Assembly: GCA_036971475.1 (NCBI GenBank)
Contig: JBAIZL010000005.1
Span: 238,848,690-238,912,689 of the forward strand
Direction of reading: 5' to 3'
Source of the DNA: Prosapia bicincta
Lineage: Eukaryota; Arthropoda; Insecta; Hemiptera; Cercopidae
DNA length: 64,000 nucleotides
The notes beneath the pieces are model-generated. The model saw only the letters and a list, made by a program, of their open reading frames with translations. It made no database searches and was not told the DNA's origin. Position 1 is the stretch's first letter, and the number at the start of each line of letters is the position of its first letter. The position numbers and the translations under genes are program-made. Below, in pieces: positions 38,870 through 49,462 of this stretch.

Positions 38870-41499
38870 TCCGGCAGAGGTCGCATGAAAATAAAACGTG
38901 AGGGGTCGCACATGGTGGATTCGACCAGATTATTTTACTAATATTAAAAAAATACTGAACAATATTTTATTTTAAAAATACAAATATCGTAAATAAGTAT
39001 ATTGTATTTTCTTAAGTTTTATTTGTTTTAATTGTGATATTAATGCACTAAATAATTTTAAATAATAATTTAAGATTTAACAAATTTTTTGTTTGAAACA
39101 ATTACAATACTTTAGATAAATTGTCATATCATATGGACTCTTTTACAAAGATTTATCTATAATAATATATTCCAAAAGAAAACTAATTTCGGAAAATATG
39201 CAGAAATAGTTCTGAATAAGAAAATGTACTGGATGTTTACAATAGCTATAACGTAAAAGAACCAATTGAGAAACAAAATGTGTTGAATTTTTAGGTATAT
39301 TTATCATAAAATTACTATTATAGTGATGAAATGAAACTGTAAAAGTTTATGATTTTAAACAAAAGGTATATACAATATGTCTAAGCACCTGAGGGTTATA
39401 GCAATGGAATTCCTTACAGTTCCTCATCCAATTGATGCCCTAGGGTGGCGCAGTCTTGACAAGAAGGTACAGTGTGTTCCCTGCAGATGAATCTACGACA
39501 CCTGTTGCACCGAGTGTTTTATTTCCTGTTTTGTCTCCAGTTGCATAGACCGCATCGTCCTTCACGTGCATCTTCTGCAATATTTCGCCCCTTTGGCTGT
39601 AGGCCCAGCATCTTTTCAATGTTTTTTTTTTAGCTGATGTGGAAGTTAGTCCCGTCCATGGCATAGCTCAGTAGCCAGTTGTTTGAAGTAGCATCGCCGG
39701 AATATATTGAAGTACCCTTTAGCTTGTTTGTACACAATGAAAGAGTTCACTCCAATGGTATTAAGTAGGCCAAGAAACACTGTCAGGGGTCATCGATTAC
39801 TGCATCATGCAGCTGGATATCCGGCCTTGTACTCATCAACAACGTCTACTCCCCCTTTTGTTGAATTATAAAATGTTAGGATGTAAGGTTTATTTTTATC
39901 TCCATATTCGGGATAGATTTCATCATTAATATGCATGGTTGAGATGAGAATAACTACTTTATTTTATTTGGGGCAGTAGGACAGTAATGTTTGATTTCCT
40001 TTAAACCCAAAAACGTTTTGAGGTTACAGGTCGATTTTTTGTACTGATGAATTCCGTTGGAATGTGTGGTTTTTTTTCCGCAAAGTGCCTACAAGAGTCA
40101 ATTTATGCACCTTTAGCATATGTTCAGCAAGTGGTACTGAAGTATACCAATTATCGGTTGTAATATTCCTTAATGTGCCACTGATAGGTAGAACAAGTCT
40201 GTCAATAACATCAATACCGGAATTGTTTACTAGATACGTGCCTGCTGGCTGTTTACCAACATATACCTCCATGTTAAGGGTATAAAAGGTTTTTGCACAG
40301 GTCACTGCATAGATTTTGATACCATACTTTGCAGGTTTATTTTTAATGTACTGCCTAAACCTGCATCTTCCTTTAAACGATTCTAGCATTTCATCTATTG
40401 TAAGGTATTCACTTACAGTAAAGTTTGCAGTACATTTGGCAACAATCCCATGAAAAATATCACAAACAGGTGCTAATTTGTCTGCCTGTAATCTCCGGCC
40501 CATCGTTTGAGCATCATTGAACCTTAAAGCTCCGATCAGGAATTTTAATCGTCAAAGATTCATGCAGTTTCTAAAAAATGGCACACCTGTTCCGTCAGTA
40601 CTCCACAAATCACAAAGATTTGAATGTGACGTGTGAAGTTTTCCTGCCATGTACAAAATATCTATAATGGCTTCCAGTTCAATATATGTCATAGGTGAAG
40701 CATTCCGTGCACGGGAAAATCTCGGACGGATTCTATCTATGCATTGATTGGTGTATTTTAAGATATCATTTAAAATATCTTCAGTGAAAAATAGCTTCCA
40801 GGCAGCAAAAGGGGATTCCAATTTCAAATGTGGTTTTACACCTGGTAAATTCCTAACTAAATTATGAGCAGCTGTACGCCTATTTGTAGGAGGACAGTGT
40901 ACGTTGCAATTAGTAGCTTTGTCTTTACCTGTGTACACGGGCCCAACATGACGTGGTAATTCTTCTTCGTCTCCTGACTGTTCTGATTCTGTGTCTTCTT
41001 CTTGAACTTCAACATGATCTTGTTGTTCATCATATGAATCCGGTTCTTTACTGGGTTCAACAGTAGGTACTTCACAAAAAAGTTCTCTTCCAACACTACC
41101 AGGATCTTCAATCCTTTCTTCCTCACGTTTTTCTTCCCTTTCCACGCTATCTAACAGTCTGGCTAGTCTTTCTTCCTCTGCTCGATTCATATTGAGTAGT
41201 AACACAACAAATATATCACACAACGCACTAAACGATCAATAACACAAAAGCGAAATTAAAAATTATGTCCCACTTTAGCACTTGTGAGGGGTCGCGCACG
41301 GTGGTTTCCACACTGGCTTTACTTTAGGCTGCTCCACTAAGACACACGATGGTGACAGCGAAAATACAAACACAGCATTCGACAGCGGATGAGTCTATTT
41401 GAAGGTATTGAGAGAGTGGAAGCTTACAAAAATCGGCAGTTCGGGATATTAAGAAAATGGTGAAGGCCCGGTGGAAAAGACCGTGATGCCCCTGCCGGG
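38870..41499 (-). mobile_element. piggyBac transposon, decayed but near full length
   Basis: The right end read outward-in is CCCGGCAGGGGCATCACGG, flanked by TTAA (41500-41503). The left end is TCCGGCAGAGGTCGCATG, flanked by TTAG (38866-38869), a one-base decay of TTAA. A subterminal motif GTGAGGGGTCGC plus GTGG occurs near both ends in the same orientation (38899 and 41284). The transposase occupies the minus strand. About 2.63 kb. Confidence 0.88.
39414..41190 (-). pseudogene. piggyBac transposase (DDE_Tnp_1_7), inactivated
   Basis: Starts at ATG 41190 (MNRAEEERLARLLDSVE) with an acidic, Glu-rich N-terminus of about 110 residues. The core follows: SPFAAWKLFF, the first acid in TIDEMLESFKGR, the second in TTDNWYTSVPLAEHML, and the third in STKGGVDVVDEYKAGY. 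The C-terminal cysteine-rich domain (GRCGLC, RCNRCRRFICREH, CQDC) ends at 39414. Breaks are a TGA near 40549, a frameshift near 40025, several stops between 39960 and 39650, and a frameshift at an A-run near 39620. All three catalytic Asp codons survive, but no single frame spans them. The family excises precisely at TTAA. Confidence 0.9.
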
Positions 41500-41639
41500 T
41501 TAAATACTACTTTACACCTTTAATTAGTAATTAAATAGAAATGTGGACTAGATTTAATTTTTATAGAGCTTAAGTCTATTCTCTATTAATATTGTCTGTC
41601 ATACTTGGTCCACTTTTCCTCTGAAGCCTCCATGTATCT

Positions 41640-41890
41640 GATAAATATATTTGTTGATTCCATCTTCACATGAGTTACTAGTTAGTTTTCACTAAAAACA
41701 CTTGTAAATATTTTACAGCTTGTCAATAGTAGCTCTTACTTATGTTTGTTGAGGACGGCTATTTTGGGAGATGTGTCCCATTGTCAACTCAAACCATAAC
41801 TGATCAGAAACTGATACGTAAATATAAATAAGTGTTACAATAGGCAAGTAAGTTGTAAATATTTACAAGTGTTTTTAGTGTGACGAATAG
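41640..41890 (-). repeat. Penelope-type terminal repeat, copy
   Basis: The minus strand matches the repeat flanking the fragment at 34330-35650: GACAATGGGACACATCTCCC, GTCCTCAACAAACATAAG, CACTTGTAAATATTTTACAG, and CTAGTTTTCACTAAAAACAC on the plus strand. A second partial unit follows after 41820. Confidence 0.7.
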
Positions 41891-42750
41891 ATATGTATCT
41901 GCTGGATTGCTATTAATTATCAATGTTGTTAAAGTATTTATTCTTAAAGAAAGAATTATTCTTTTATAAAAAAACAAATTATTATTCTACAACACTTGTT
42001 TTGTATGTTGACTAAAGTTTTTGATAAGAGAACATTTAAAACACACAGGACTTAGAACAATGGCTTAGAACCATCTTACTTTCGTTTTTTGCAGGTAGTT
42101 ATGTTAAAAAGCATTCCTGTTTAAAAGATAAATGACTTTTAGTAGCATAGTTACTTATCTTTAAAACGTCTGTAGATAATAACAAGGGATGGAAGAGAAA
42201 CATTTACCCCAATATAGATAGAAAGGGTTTATTGGATACCTGTCATTGTTTACCTTGATGTGGAAGAAGTTTCAGCTGTTTTCTCTAAGGTTAGTACTTC
42301 CGAATTATATATAATAATTAATAAGTATTTACTATACCTTCAGGAACAATTTAAACATTTATGTTCTGAAAAATCAATAATTCATCTTTACAATAGGCTA
42401 CCTAATTTAATTTTGTATTACTGTCATTAATCTTCAACAGACACACTATATAATCTATGGCAAAAGACTTTTGTGGCAAAAATTTTAAAAATTGAATTAT
42501 TTTCTTTAACTTTTGAAATACAGATTTTTTTTATATAACAAGTTTTTTGTTATATAAGACTAAATTCATTCAAACATATATAAAGTCAACTAAAAGGGGG
42601 GATACATTTTTTAAAATTGGAAAAAACGTGGTAGAATAGTTTTATAAACACAGTTCTTCGACCGTACTATTTCTTTTTTCTGTTTAAACCTAATAAAACA
42701 TTTCTTTTTTTAAACTCTAAAAATGATGTAATTTTGTATTAAAGGAGTAA
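41891..42750. other. Spacer, no gene seen
   Basis: AT-rich, no supported feature. Confidence 0.4.
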
Positions 42751-42753
42751 ATA

Positions 42754-42829
42754 CAGGGTGCGGCAGCATAAATTCCTTTTTTAAAGGGAAGGAGCATGTA
42801 AAAAAAGGAAGTTATGCTGCCTCACCCTG
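42754..42829. mobile_element. 76-bp mini-MITE with TA target duplication
   Basis: The ends are CAGGGTGCGGCAGCATAAAT and, on the other strand, CAGGGTGAGGCAGCATAACT. They are nearly identical for about 30 bp and flanked by TA (42752-42753 and 42830-42831). Almost the whole element is terminal repeat. TA duplication and the CAGGGTG start fit the Tc1/mariner/IS630 group. Confidence 0.75.
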
Positions 42830-42831
42830 TA

Positions 42832-43403
42832 GTTGATAAGGTATAGCATTTTAAAAATAGCTTGAAACATGCAAAACTAGAAATCAATGTCAAAAACATT
42901 TTTTATGAGTTTAAGTTCCTACATTATAACAGGTATAATAAAAGGCCAACTTTTTAAGTCGTTTTCATAATCATTACAAATATTTTTAATATACACAAGA
43001 GAAATAAAATTTTTATTTTAGAATTTTTTCCAAAATTCAATTTATATGAATGGTTTACATTAAATGTTTAGTTCAATTTCCCACACTTTCAATGAAAATT
43101 TAAATTCTAAGTTATGTTGACATGAGATGTGCAATGTAAGGTAAAACCACCTACCTGGTCTTTTCAGATTTTTTAATGATTATTGAGTAAAAAGGTTATT
43201 GTATTTATAATGTTGTAAGGTGCCATTTACAGATTTTAAGCCAACTATAGAGTTAAATATTATAAATCAAAACCATAATAATGATCTGGCAAGTATTGCC
43301 AAATGCGGATTTTCAGCAAAATATATGGTTAAAGGAATAAAACAAATTTAATAAAATAACAATTATAATATTTAGTTAATTAGAGCTTAGCTAGTGAGAA
43401 CTA
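42832..43403. other. Spacer, no gene seen
   Basis: AT-rich, no supported feature. Confidence 0.4.
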
Positions 43404-43648
43404 TTCACAAACGTAAAATTCAAAATGGTTAACTCAAAATCTCTTCAAAATTAGTTTTTAATAAACAAACCAATTTAAAACAGACTAGTTTTGGAGACGA
43501 TTTCGCCATCCTCAGTGCTTGGCTACTACTGAGGAAGGCGACATCGTTGCCGAAACTAGTCTGTTGTGAACTGGTGTGTTTGTTTATTAGAAACTAATTT
43601 TTGGTGAGATTTTCAGTTAACTATTTTGAATTTTACCTTTGTGAACAA
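43404..43648. repeat. Head-to-head Penelope terminal repeats (imperfect palindrome)
   Basis: The left arm (AAATTAGTTTTTAATAAACA, then AGACTAGTTTTGGAGACGAT) is inverted in the right arm (ATCGTTGCCGAAACTAGTCT, then TTATTAGAAACTAATTTTTG). The centre lies in CTCAGTGCTTGGCTACTACTGAG. The same unit flanks the Penelope-like element at 49463-51420. Confidence 0.75.
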
Positions 43649-43679
43649 TTATAATGGTATTTTTAGGTTTTTTATTTAG

Positions 43680-43816
43680 AAATTAATATTATATATTCCA
43701 TCTTCACATGAGCTACTAGTTTTCACTAAAAACACTTGTAAATATTTTACAGCTTATCAATAGTAGCTCTTACTTATATTTGTTGAGGACGGCTATTTTG
43801 GGAGATGTGTCCCATT
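43680..43816 (-). repeat. Penelope-type terminal repeat, copy
   Basis: Same block as at 41640-41800: TTCCATCTTCACATGAGCTA, CTAGTTTTCACTAAAAACAC, TTGTTGAGGACGGCTATTTT and GGGAGATGTGTCCCATT. Confidence 0.75.
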
Positions 43817-44559
43817 CATGTGACCAATCGTTGGAGTGCTGAAGTAGTTTTGAATCCGCCAATAACAGCAGGCATAAATTCCTAAAAAAAATATATATTT
43901 TCTAAATTATAAAGTTTTAAAATTTTGTTATCTGGAGTTTGAGTTATCCAAAGTTGTGTCCAGAGTATACCGTTGGAAATGTATGAGATAAGTAATTGCT
44001 TTCTCCTTGATGTGTTACAGTGCTGTGTTGATTATGCTATACAGTGCTGGTGTATGGTTCAGGAGCTATCCTGGTGTTTGTAAGATTGCCCACTTTATCT
44101 CTGTGGTTGTAGATGTAGTGTGGGATAGTAAGCAAACTGTGTTGCTGCTAAATCTACTTTAGTGTTAATGACTGCATCATCTGGTCGGTCATTTGGCTAG
44201 AATGTGAAATGTTTAACCACTGGACAGAGTAATTGATGTGTTCCAGGTCACCAATTCTGTCTGGAAGCCATTGGATTTCTACTGAATTAGTTCCAAGGTT
44301 ATTCTTAAATTCAATTTGTCAATTAGTGCTGTTATCTACAGTATAAATGCAAACTATGCAATTTATAATAATTACAAGGATCTCAAAACCTCCTATATCA
44401 AAAGGTTTGTTTTGTGTCCTAATTTTAAATGTAGTTCCCTCCCAGTTTGTGACACCAGATTATGTCAAATTAAATATCAATTAGTCAATGAAAAATATTT
44501 TTACAGATTTTAATAATTCAAAAATTATAATATTTCTACTAATTTTACACTACTTAACT
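43817..44559. other. Spacer, no gene seen
   Basis: A 65-codon frame at 44316 has no recognisable features. Confidence 0.4.
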
Positions 44560-44649
44560 AAGTGAATACGTAATTGCTTACTTGCTGACGCGTTTCAAAA
44601 CAATCGTTCCTTTTTCGAAGCTAACCTTCTACTAGCGGCTTTTGGCTCT
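44560..44649. repeat. Penelope-type terminal repeat piece
   Basis: ACTAAGTGAATACGTAATTG, CTGACGCGTTTCAAAACAAT and CTACTAGCGGC match the segment at 38230-38330 and, inverted, 51700-51830. Confidence 0.6.
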
Positions 44650-44912
44650 TTACAAACGGTATGACAGGGTTGGATTTATGACATTAGGTGAGGTGTCGGC
44701 GTCTTGTGTGATGTATTTGAAAAGACTATTGGCTTCAAAGTGTGTGTGGTCATTAAGTATATTTTCCCTGTCTGTTGTGTAGTGTTTGTAGATTTCATAT
44801 TTTTCTAAGGTTGTTAGTTTTTACTCTGTTTTAATGTGTGTAGAATATTTAAATTAGTGTGTATGTCAGTATGTGTGTGTTGGGTGTTATTTAGGTGTTT
44901 GCGTAGCTGGAT
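44650..44912 (-). pseudogene. Penelope-like GIY-YIG C-terminus, copy b
   Basis: The minus strand encodes HLNNTQHTHTDIHTNLNILH, then after a frame break LTTLEKYEIYKHYTTDRENI, LNDHTHFEANSLFKY and a stop at 44650. The LEKYEIYKH helix holds the nuclease Glu. It is longer than copy a at 38355. Continuing repeat sequence (44935-45045) carries the same GGCCATTTCTAGAGATGTGT-type block as the other terminal repeats. Confidence 0.7.
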
Positions 44913-44934
44913 TTAGGGTTTGTTTGTTTTATAA

Positions 44935-45045
44935 TATTTTTACTAAAAACACATGAACATACATTAGTATGTTACACTTGCCTATATAGCAGTTACGTTT
45001 CGGGAAGATGGCCATTTCTAGAGATGTGTACCTTTGTCAACTCAA
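44935..45045 (-). repeat. Penelope-type terminal repeat, diverged copy
   Basis: ACTAAAAACACATGAACATA, TTACACTTGCCTATATAGCA and GGCCATTTCTAGAGATGTGT correspond in order to the repeat at 41690-41800. Confidence 0.6.
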
Positions 45046-45278
45046 GAGAACATGGAATACAATAATATAATTTTTTAATTTGTTCCGCTACAGTCTATAG
45101 GCCTATGTTAAAAATTATAACAGAATATAAAGTCATACAGGTTTATTAAAAACTTCCTTAAGAAATACTACAAGTTACCTTATATTTCTAATATATTTGT
45201 ATTGTTAACTTGATAAGCAATACAGTGATAAACTTGATTTGTACTTGATTTTAACTTTAGGAAATTCTAGCATTGGAA

Positions 45279-45496
45279 ATGGATATGATTTGGAAACTAC
45301 TTCTTCTAGCTGGTGTGGGCCTACTTTTAGCAGAGTCAGATTTGAGAAATGGTCGTTGGTTCTTCCCTCGCCGAACAATTACAAAAGTGGTTTATGAAAA
45401 ACAACCAATAACAGCCTGTGTAGAAATTCAGCCATCAATAAAACCTTGCAAATATGTCCGTCAACTTGAAATAGACCCAACTAAAACTTTAATAAC
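45279..45496 (+). CDS. Secreted protein of unknown function, exon with signal peptide
   Basis: The exon follows a good acceptor (TTTTAACTTTAG, exon from 45261). The first ATG in frame (45279) gives MDMIWKLLLLAGVGLLLAES, a textbook signal peptide with cleavage likely after LLLA. The mature part starts DLRNGRWFFPRRTITKVVYE and has two Cys (ITACVEIQ, KPCKYV). The exon ends in phase 2 at a consensus donor (GTAAGT, 45497). Joining it to 52129 keeps the frame and gives a 173-residue protein. I recognise no domain. A small extracellular protein is the safest reading. An upstream non-coding exon is implied, and extra exons inside the 6.6-kb intron are possible. Confidence 0.6.
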
Positions 45497-46049
45497 GTAA
45501 GTATGTTTGTGACCAAAATTACTCAGCTCAGGTTTTATATTTGTTAATTACTGAACATAAATGCATAACAGATCGGCTAAGAAATATTCTTTATCATAAA
45601 CTTGAGCAAGTTTATTTTCCATAAAAAACACAGGTATAATGCAAGCAATAATCACAGAATAAAGTAGAACTAAATGTATACTAACTAAATAAAATTTACA
45701 GGGCAAAATCAAAATTTTTTAAGTTTATAGATGTAATAACTTTTACTGACTGAAGGAATAGGGGAGAAACTGTAGCAGTTCTGGTAAAAATTGAATACAG
45801 TAACTATATGTAAATAGATCAAATACTCTCAATAAATCAGTTATTCACTCAGGAAGTGGTAGTTGGAAAATCTTTATTGAGCTTCTTTACCAAATTAATC
45901 ATAGATTCCCACTTACATATTGACTGTGGGGGTTGATTGTGTCGTCATGACCAGTCCTTTTCACACAGCGAGTAATAACTGGTTATTATCAGGTATTTTT
46001 TTTCTATTAATGACTCCCAGCCCAAAATGTGGGGCATAGTTTGTATAGA
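45497..46049. other. Intron sequence, no other feature
   Basis: First part of the long intron of the putative secreted-protein gene. Nothing else supported. Confidence 0.4.
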
Positions 46050-46054
46050 TAGGG

Positions 46055-46122
<68 letters not shown>

Positions 46123-46360
46123 GGTTAGTTCTAGTAGAGCTTAAAGCTTATTTAGGAATTTTTTGGACTTGATAGGAGACTGACAGACTTACCTAAAGGC
46201 AATAGTCCAAAACTGCAATCTCTTGGAAATAAGCACATATAAAACACTTAATACACTTTTATTTGAAATATTTCGATCAACATGATCTTCTTCAGTCAAG
46301 AAAGAGAAAAACCTATATATATAGGAATTAAAAAATTCCTATATATATATATATATATAA

Positions 46361-46414
<54 letters not shown>

Positions 46415-46795
46415 TTTTGGACTAGGAGACTGACAGACTTACCTTGGTAAGAGTCCAAGGTAGGTCTGTCAGTCTCCTAGTCCAAAAAATCTAAATAATC
46501 TTTACCAACCAAAACTAACCTAAATATATATATATATATATATAGATATTTTACGTTATCCATTGTTTTTCCGTTGCACTGACTTTATGAAGTAATTATA
46601 TTACTATTGAAAGTAATTTTATCCACCATTAAGTGCAATAATTTTGATTTTACCTTGTGTGATGAGGCGCCTTTCGGTCACTTGACCATTGTCGAAACAC
46701 TGATTACTTTTTCTCAAATTTTTTCAAAAATCACACAAGGTAAAATCATTGCAGTTAATGGTGGATAAAATTATTTACAATAGTAATATATTAAC

Positions 46796-46857
<62 letters not shown>

Positions 46858-47168
46858 CAACATAGGTTATTCAAATACAAGAATATTTATTAATTTATAT
46901 TCAAAGCTTTTCGTTGGTAAGCAGTACCATACCATAGGTCTATAGACCTATAGCTTGTATTATTGTAATTTTCATTCCTGATGATGTTGGTTCTTAATTA
47001 TTTTATTTCATTCTCTCATATTTCTTTTGTGTTTTCTCTTCGATTGACAAAGACCACTGTGTGGTTGAAATATATCATTGTTTAAGTGCTTTTATGTGTT
47101 TCTATTTCAAGACTACAGAGTGGACTCTTACCAAGGTAAGTCTGTCAGTCTCCTAGTCCAAAAAATCT

Positions 47169-47214
<46 letters not shown>

Positions 47215-47216
47215 TT
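46050..47216. repeat. Cluster of (AT)n tracts joined by an inverted-repeat family
   Basis: Five AT/TA runs (about 46058-46118, 46338-46395, 46528-46545, 46799-46851 and 47169-47211) are separated by related segments. Next to the runs lie TTTAGGTTAG or its complement and GGACTAGGAGACTGACAGAC. A hairpin at about 46418-46487 has arms GGACTAGGAGACTGACAGAC and the complement. An inverted pair flanks GAGGCGCCTTTCGGTCACTT: arms about 46585-46665 and 46728-46800, sharing TTTTATCCACCATTAA and ACCTTGTGTGAT. GAAGAAGATCATGTTGATCG (complement) near 46275 resembles Penelope-type terminal repeats. Confidence 0.8.
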
Positions 47217-47771
47217 TAAATTAAATTAATTTTTTGTTCAGTACTTCTGAAGATGGTTACCTTGTAACTGAAATGTACATCAGGTAAATAAATAAAGTTA
47301 ATTTGTGGTTATTGGGTTTATTATTTAAAATATGATAATATTGCTATTTAAACAACATAAAACACTTATTTTTCAATATGACGCTATTGTTAACACTATT
47401 ATTATTATATGATTTTCCAATTATTCGGTAATGAAGCCATGTTACAAACTATATTCATTTAATAATTCACCTGTTAGGTAGAGAATTGTTTCTTTTATGA
47501 AGCAAAGCCACTACTGGCGATGTCGTTCTAAGTACAGTGGTTGAGGTTTAACCGTGTCTCTGGCCTTGGGCTGCAGTGCTGGGTCAAAACCCAACACTTC
47601 AGAAAATATCAGTGTTGTGTTTAAAGGGTAAACAGTATGATTTATACTGTTAACCAGATTTTTAGGCTAGTTGTATTAAAGTTCTTGTTAGGGTAGGGCC
47701 AGTTTCCTGAGTTTAGTTCTACGTGGTTTGTACATTAAAATACATAAAAGTAACTTGATTTATTTTAGAAA
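47217..47771. other. Intron sequence with a possible Penelope-type repeat
   Basis: CTTCTGAAGATGGTTACCTT near 47246 followed by GTAACTGAAATG is a pattern common in Penelope-type terminal repeats. A diverged GAAGC/CTACTGGCG block occurs near 47500. No gene is seen. Confidence 0.4.
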
Positions 47772-48101
47772 ATGGAAAATAGAACAATTAAAACTAAGTT
47801 GCACAAAAAACTTCACAGTCAAGCACACGAAATTATTTTAAATGTTAATGATTTTATGATTAGTGAATCAAAGTATTTTTGTGAAACATTTTCAATGCCA
47901 TTACAACAATGTGATAAACGCATATCTCAAGCGTGTGGTGTATCTGTAAGCACAGTTAAAATCATTAGAAAAGAAAAAAAAGCAGTGCTGTCATCAGAAG
48001 GTGAATGTTCTTTTCAAACACCAAAGAAAAAAAGAAGGAAATGCTCAATCACAGAAATGCATTCTAACACAAATGCATCTTATAATACAAGTAATATATG
48101 A
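47772..48101 (+). pseudogene. Helix-turn-helix fragment of a DDE transposase-like protein
   Basis: Follows an acceptor-like TTATTTTAG. The frame opens MENRTIKTKLHKKLHSQAHE and has a helix-turn-helix-like run ISQACGVSVSTVKIIRKEKK, then a basic patch TPKKKRRKC. This layout (LHSQA.E, ACGVS.STV.RI, then a basic segment) occurs at the N-terminus of insect IS630/Tc1-related DDE transposase-like proteins. No catalytic domain follows. The frame ends just after an AAGTAAT donor-like site. It may be a transposon scrap or the first exon of a domesticated gene. Confidence 0.45.
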
Positions 48102-48386
48102 AAAAAAATTAATTAAATACCTACTGAGGTTAACAACACAAATTTGATCATTGTTAGTTTATCTCCAGTTTTTTTCTTTACATTCATTTTTAACTGTAGA
48201 GTTCTATTTATGATATTGTATACCGATAGGCCCTCAACATTATAATTTAATTACTATTGAATAAATATTTGAAAACACTTTATTAACATCAATTGTCATC
48301 TACTATAGGTTAAAATAAAAATGTATTTGAACTTGATTGGATGAATAAAAATGTATTTTTTTATGATTGAAAATTTGTACAACATA

Positions 48387-49323
48387 CGAGGGGGTCCACA
48401 AAGTAACCTCCGTTTTGAAATAAAAAATAAACCAGTTGAGATACAAATATTTTATTATATACATGTTAAAACTACAGCTTTTCTCTACTTTTCTACATAT
48501 TCACCATACAAATTCAAGCACTTATCATATTATTTAACAGTTTTTGAAATTCCGTCTTTAAAAAAATGTGCCGCCTGAGAACGTAGCCAGCCTGTCACAG
48601 CGTTTTGAAGCTCTTCATCACTCGCAAACCTCTGAGATGCAAGCTACGGCTTCATGTATGGGAAAAGATGGAAATCACTGGGAGCCAAGTCCGGGCTGTA
48701 GGGGGAGGGGGGGGGGTCAAAAAGTCTATGGCAGAACTCATTTTTTTCATTTTGTGATCATCGGTGAGCACTCTTGGAATCCAACGAGCACAAAACTTGT
48801 GATAGCCTAGTTTTTCTGTCACTATTTCATGCACAAGACTTCGAGAAATGTCAGGAAAATGATCTGAAAGTTCCTAGGTTGTGAAGCGACGGTTCTCGCA
48901 AATTTTATCATCCACTTTGTTCACCAATTCATCACTGACGAGAGATGGCCTACCACTCCGGTCTTCATCGTGAACGTTCGATCTTCCATTTTTTTAAAAA
49001 AAACGAACCCATTGACGGACTACACCTTCGCTCATAATGTTGGAGCCATACACCCCACTCAATTCACGATGAATTTCAACTGCTGTGTAACTTTTCAACC
49101 ACAGAAATCTTATTACACCTTGCATTTTACACTTGGCGGGATTTTCTATCGCGGCGCTCATGTTTTTACGTTATAACAAAAAAACGCGCGATCGCACGAT
49201 ATTCTTCCTTGCACAGCTAGAAGCGTACTGAACGGCTGCGCACACCGATGTGAGAATGGCGGCGTTACCCCCCCTACTTATCGCGCCACGCCCAAACGGA
49301 GGTTACTTTGTGGACCACCCTCG
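48387..49323 (-). mobile_element. mariner element with internal deletion
   Basis: Inverted ends read CGAGGGGGTCCACAAAGTAA (left) and CGAGGGTGGTCCACAAAGTA (right, complement), continuing CCTCCGTTT. They are flanked by TA (48385-48386 and 49324-49325). At 937 bp it is about 350 bp shorter than a usual mariner. The loss falls within the transposase. The element lies in the long intron of the putative secreted-protein gene. Confidence 0.92.
48485..49161 (-). pseudogene. mariner transposase, deleted and interrupted
   Basis: ATG at 49161: MSAAIENPAKCKMQGVIRFL, with the typical paired helix-turn-helix (TAVEIHRELSGVYG, MSEGVVRQWVRFF), then a stop at the T/A-run near 49000. Further blocks in the same frame are NGRSNVHDEDRSGRPS, ICENRRFTT, a TAG, and HEIVTEKLGYHKFCARWIPR. 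After MKKMSSAIDFL the frame jumps to the C-terminal PDLAPSDFH region (C-rich run near 48710) and ends at CLNLYGEYVEK, 48485. The deletion removed the catalytic core between these points, including the first two acids. Dead. Confidence 0.9.
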
Positions 49324-49462
49324 TACATATACATATATATATAAAGAACATAAGTCAAAATACAAATGCAAGAATTATAATTGAATATATAAATATATCA
49401 GGAGAGTGTGAGCTAATAGAAGGAATTTAATAATATGACAATAATAACAAAAGTAAAAGTAA

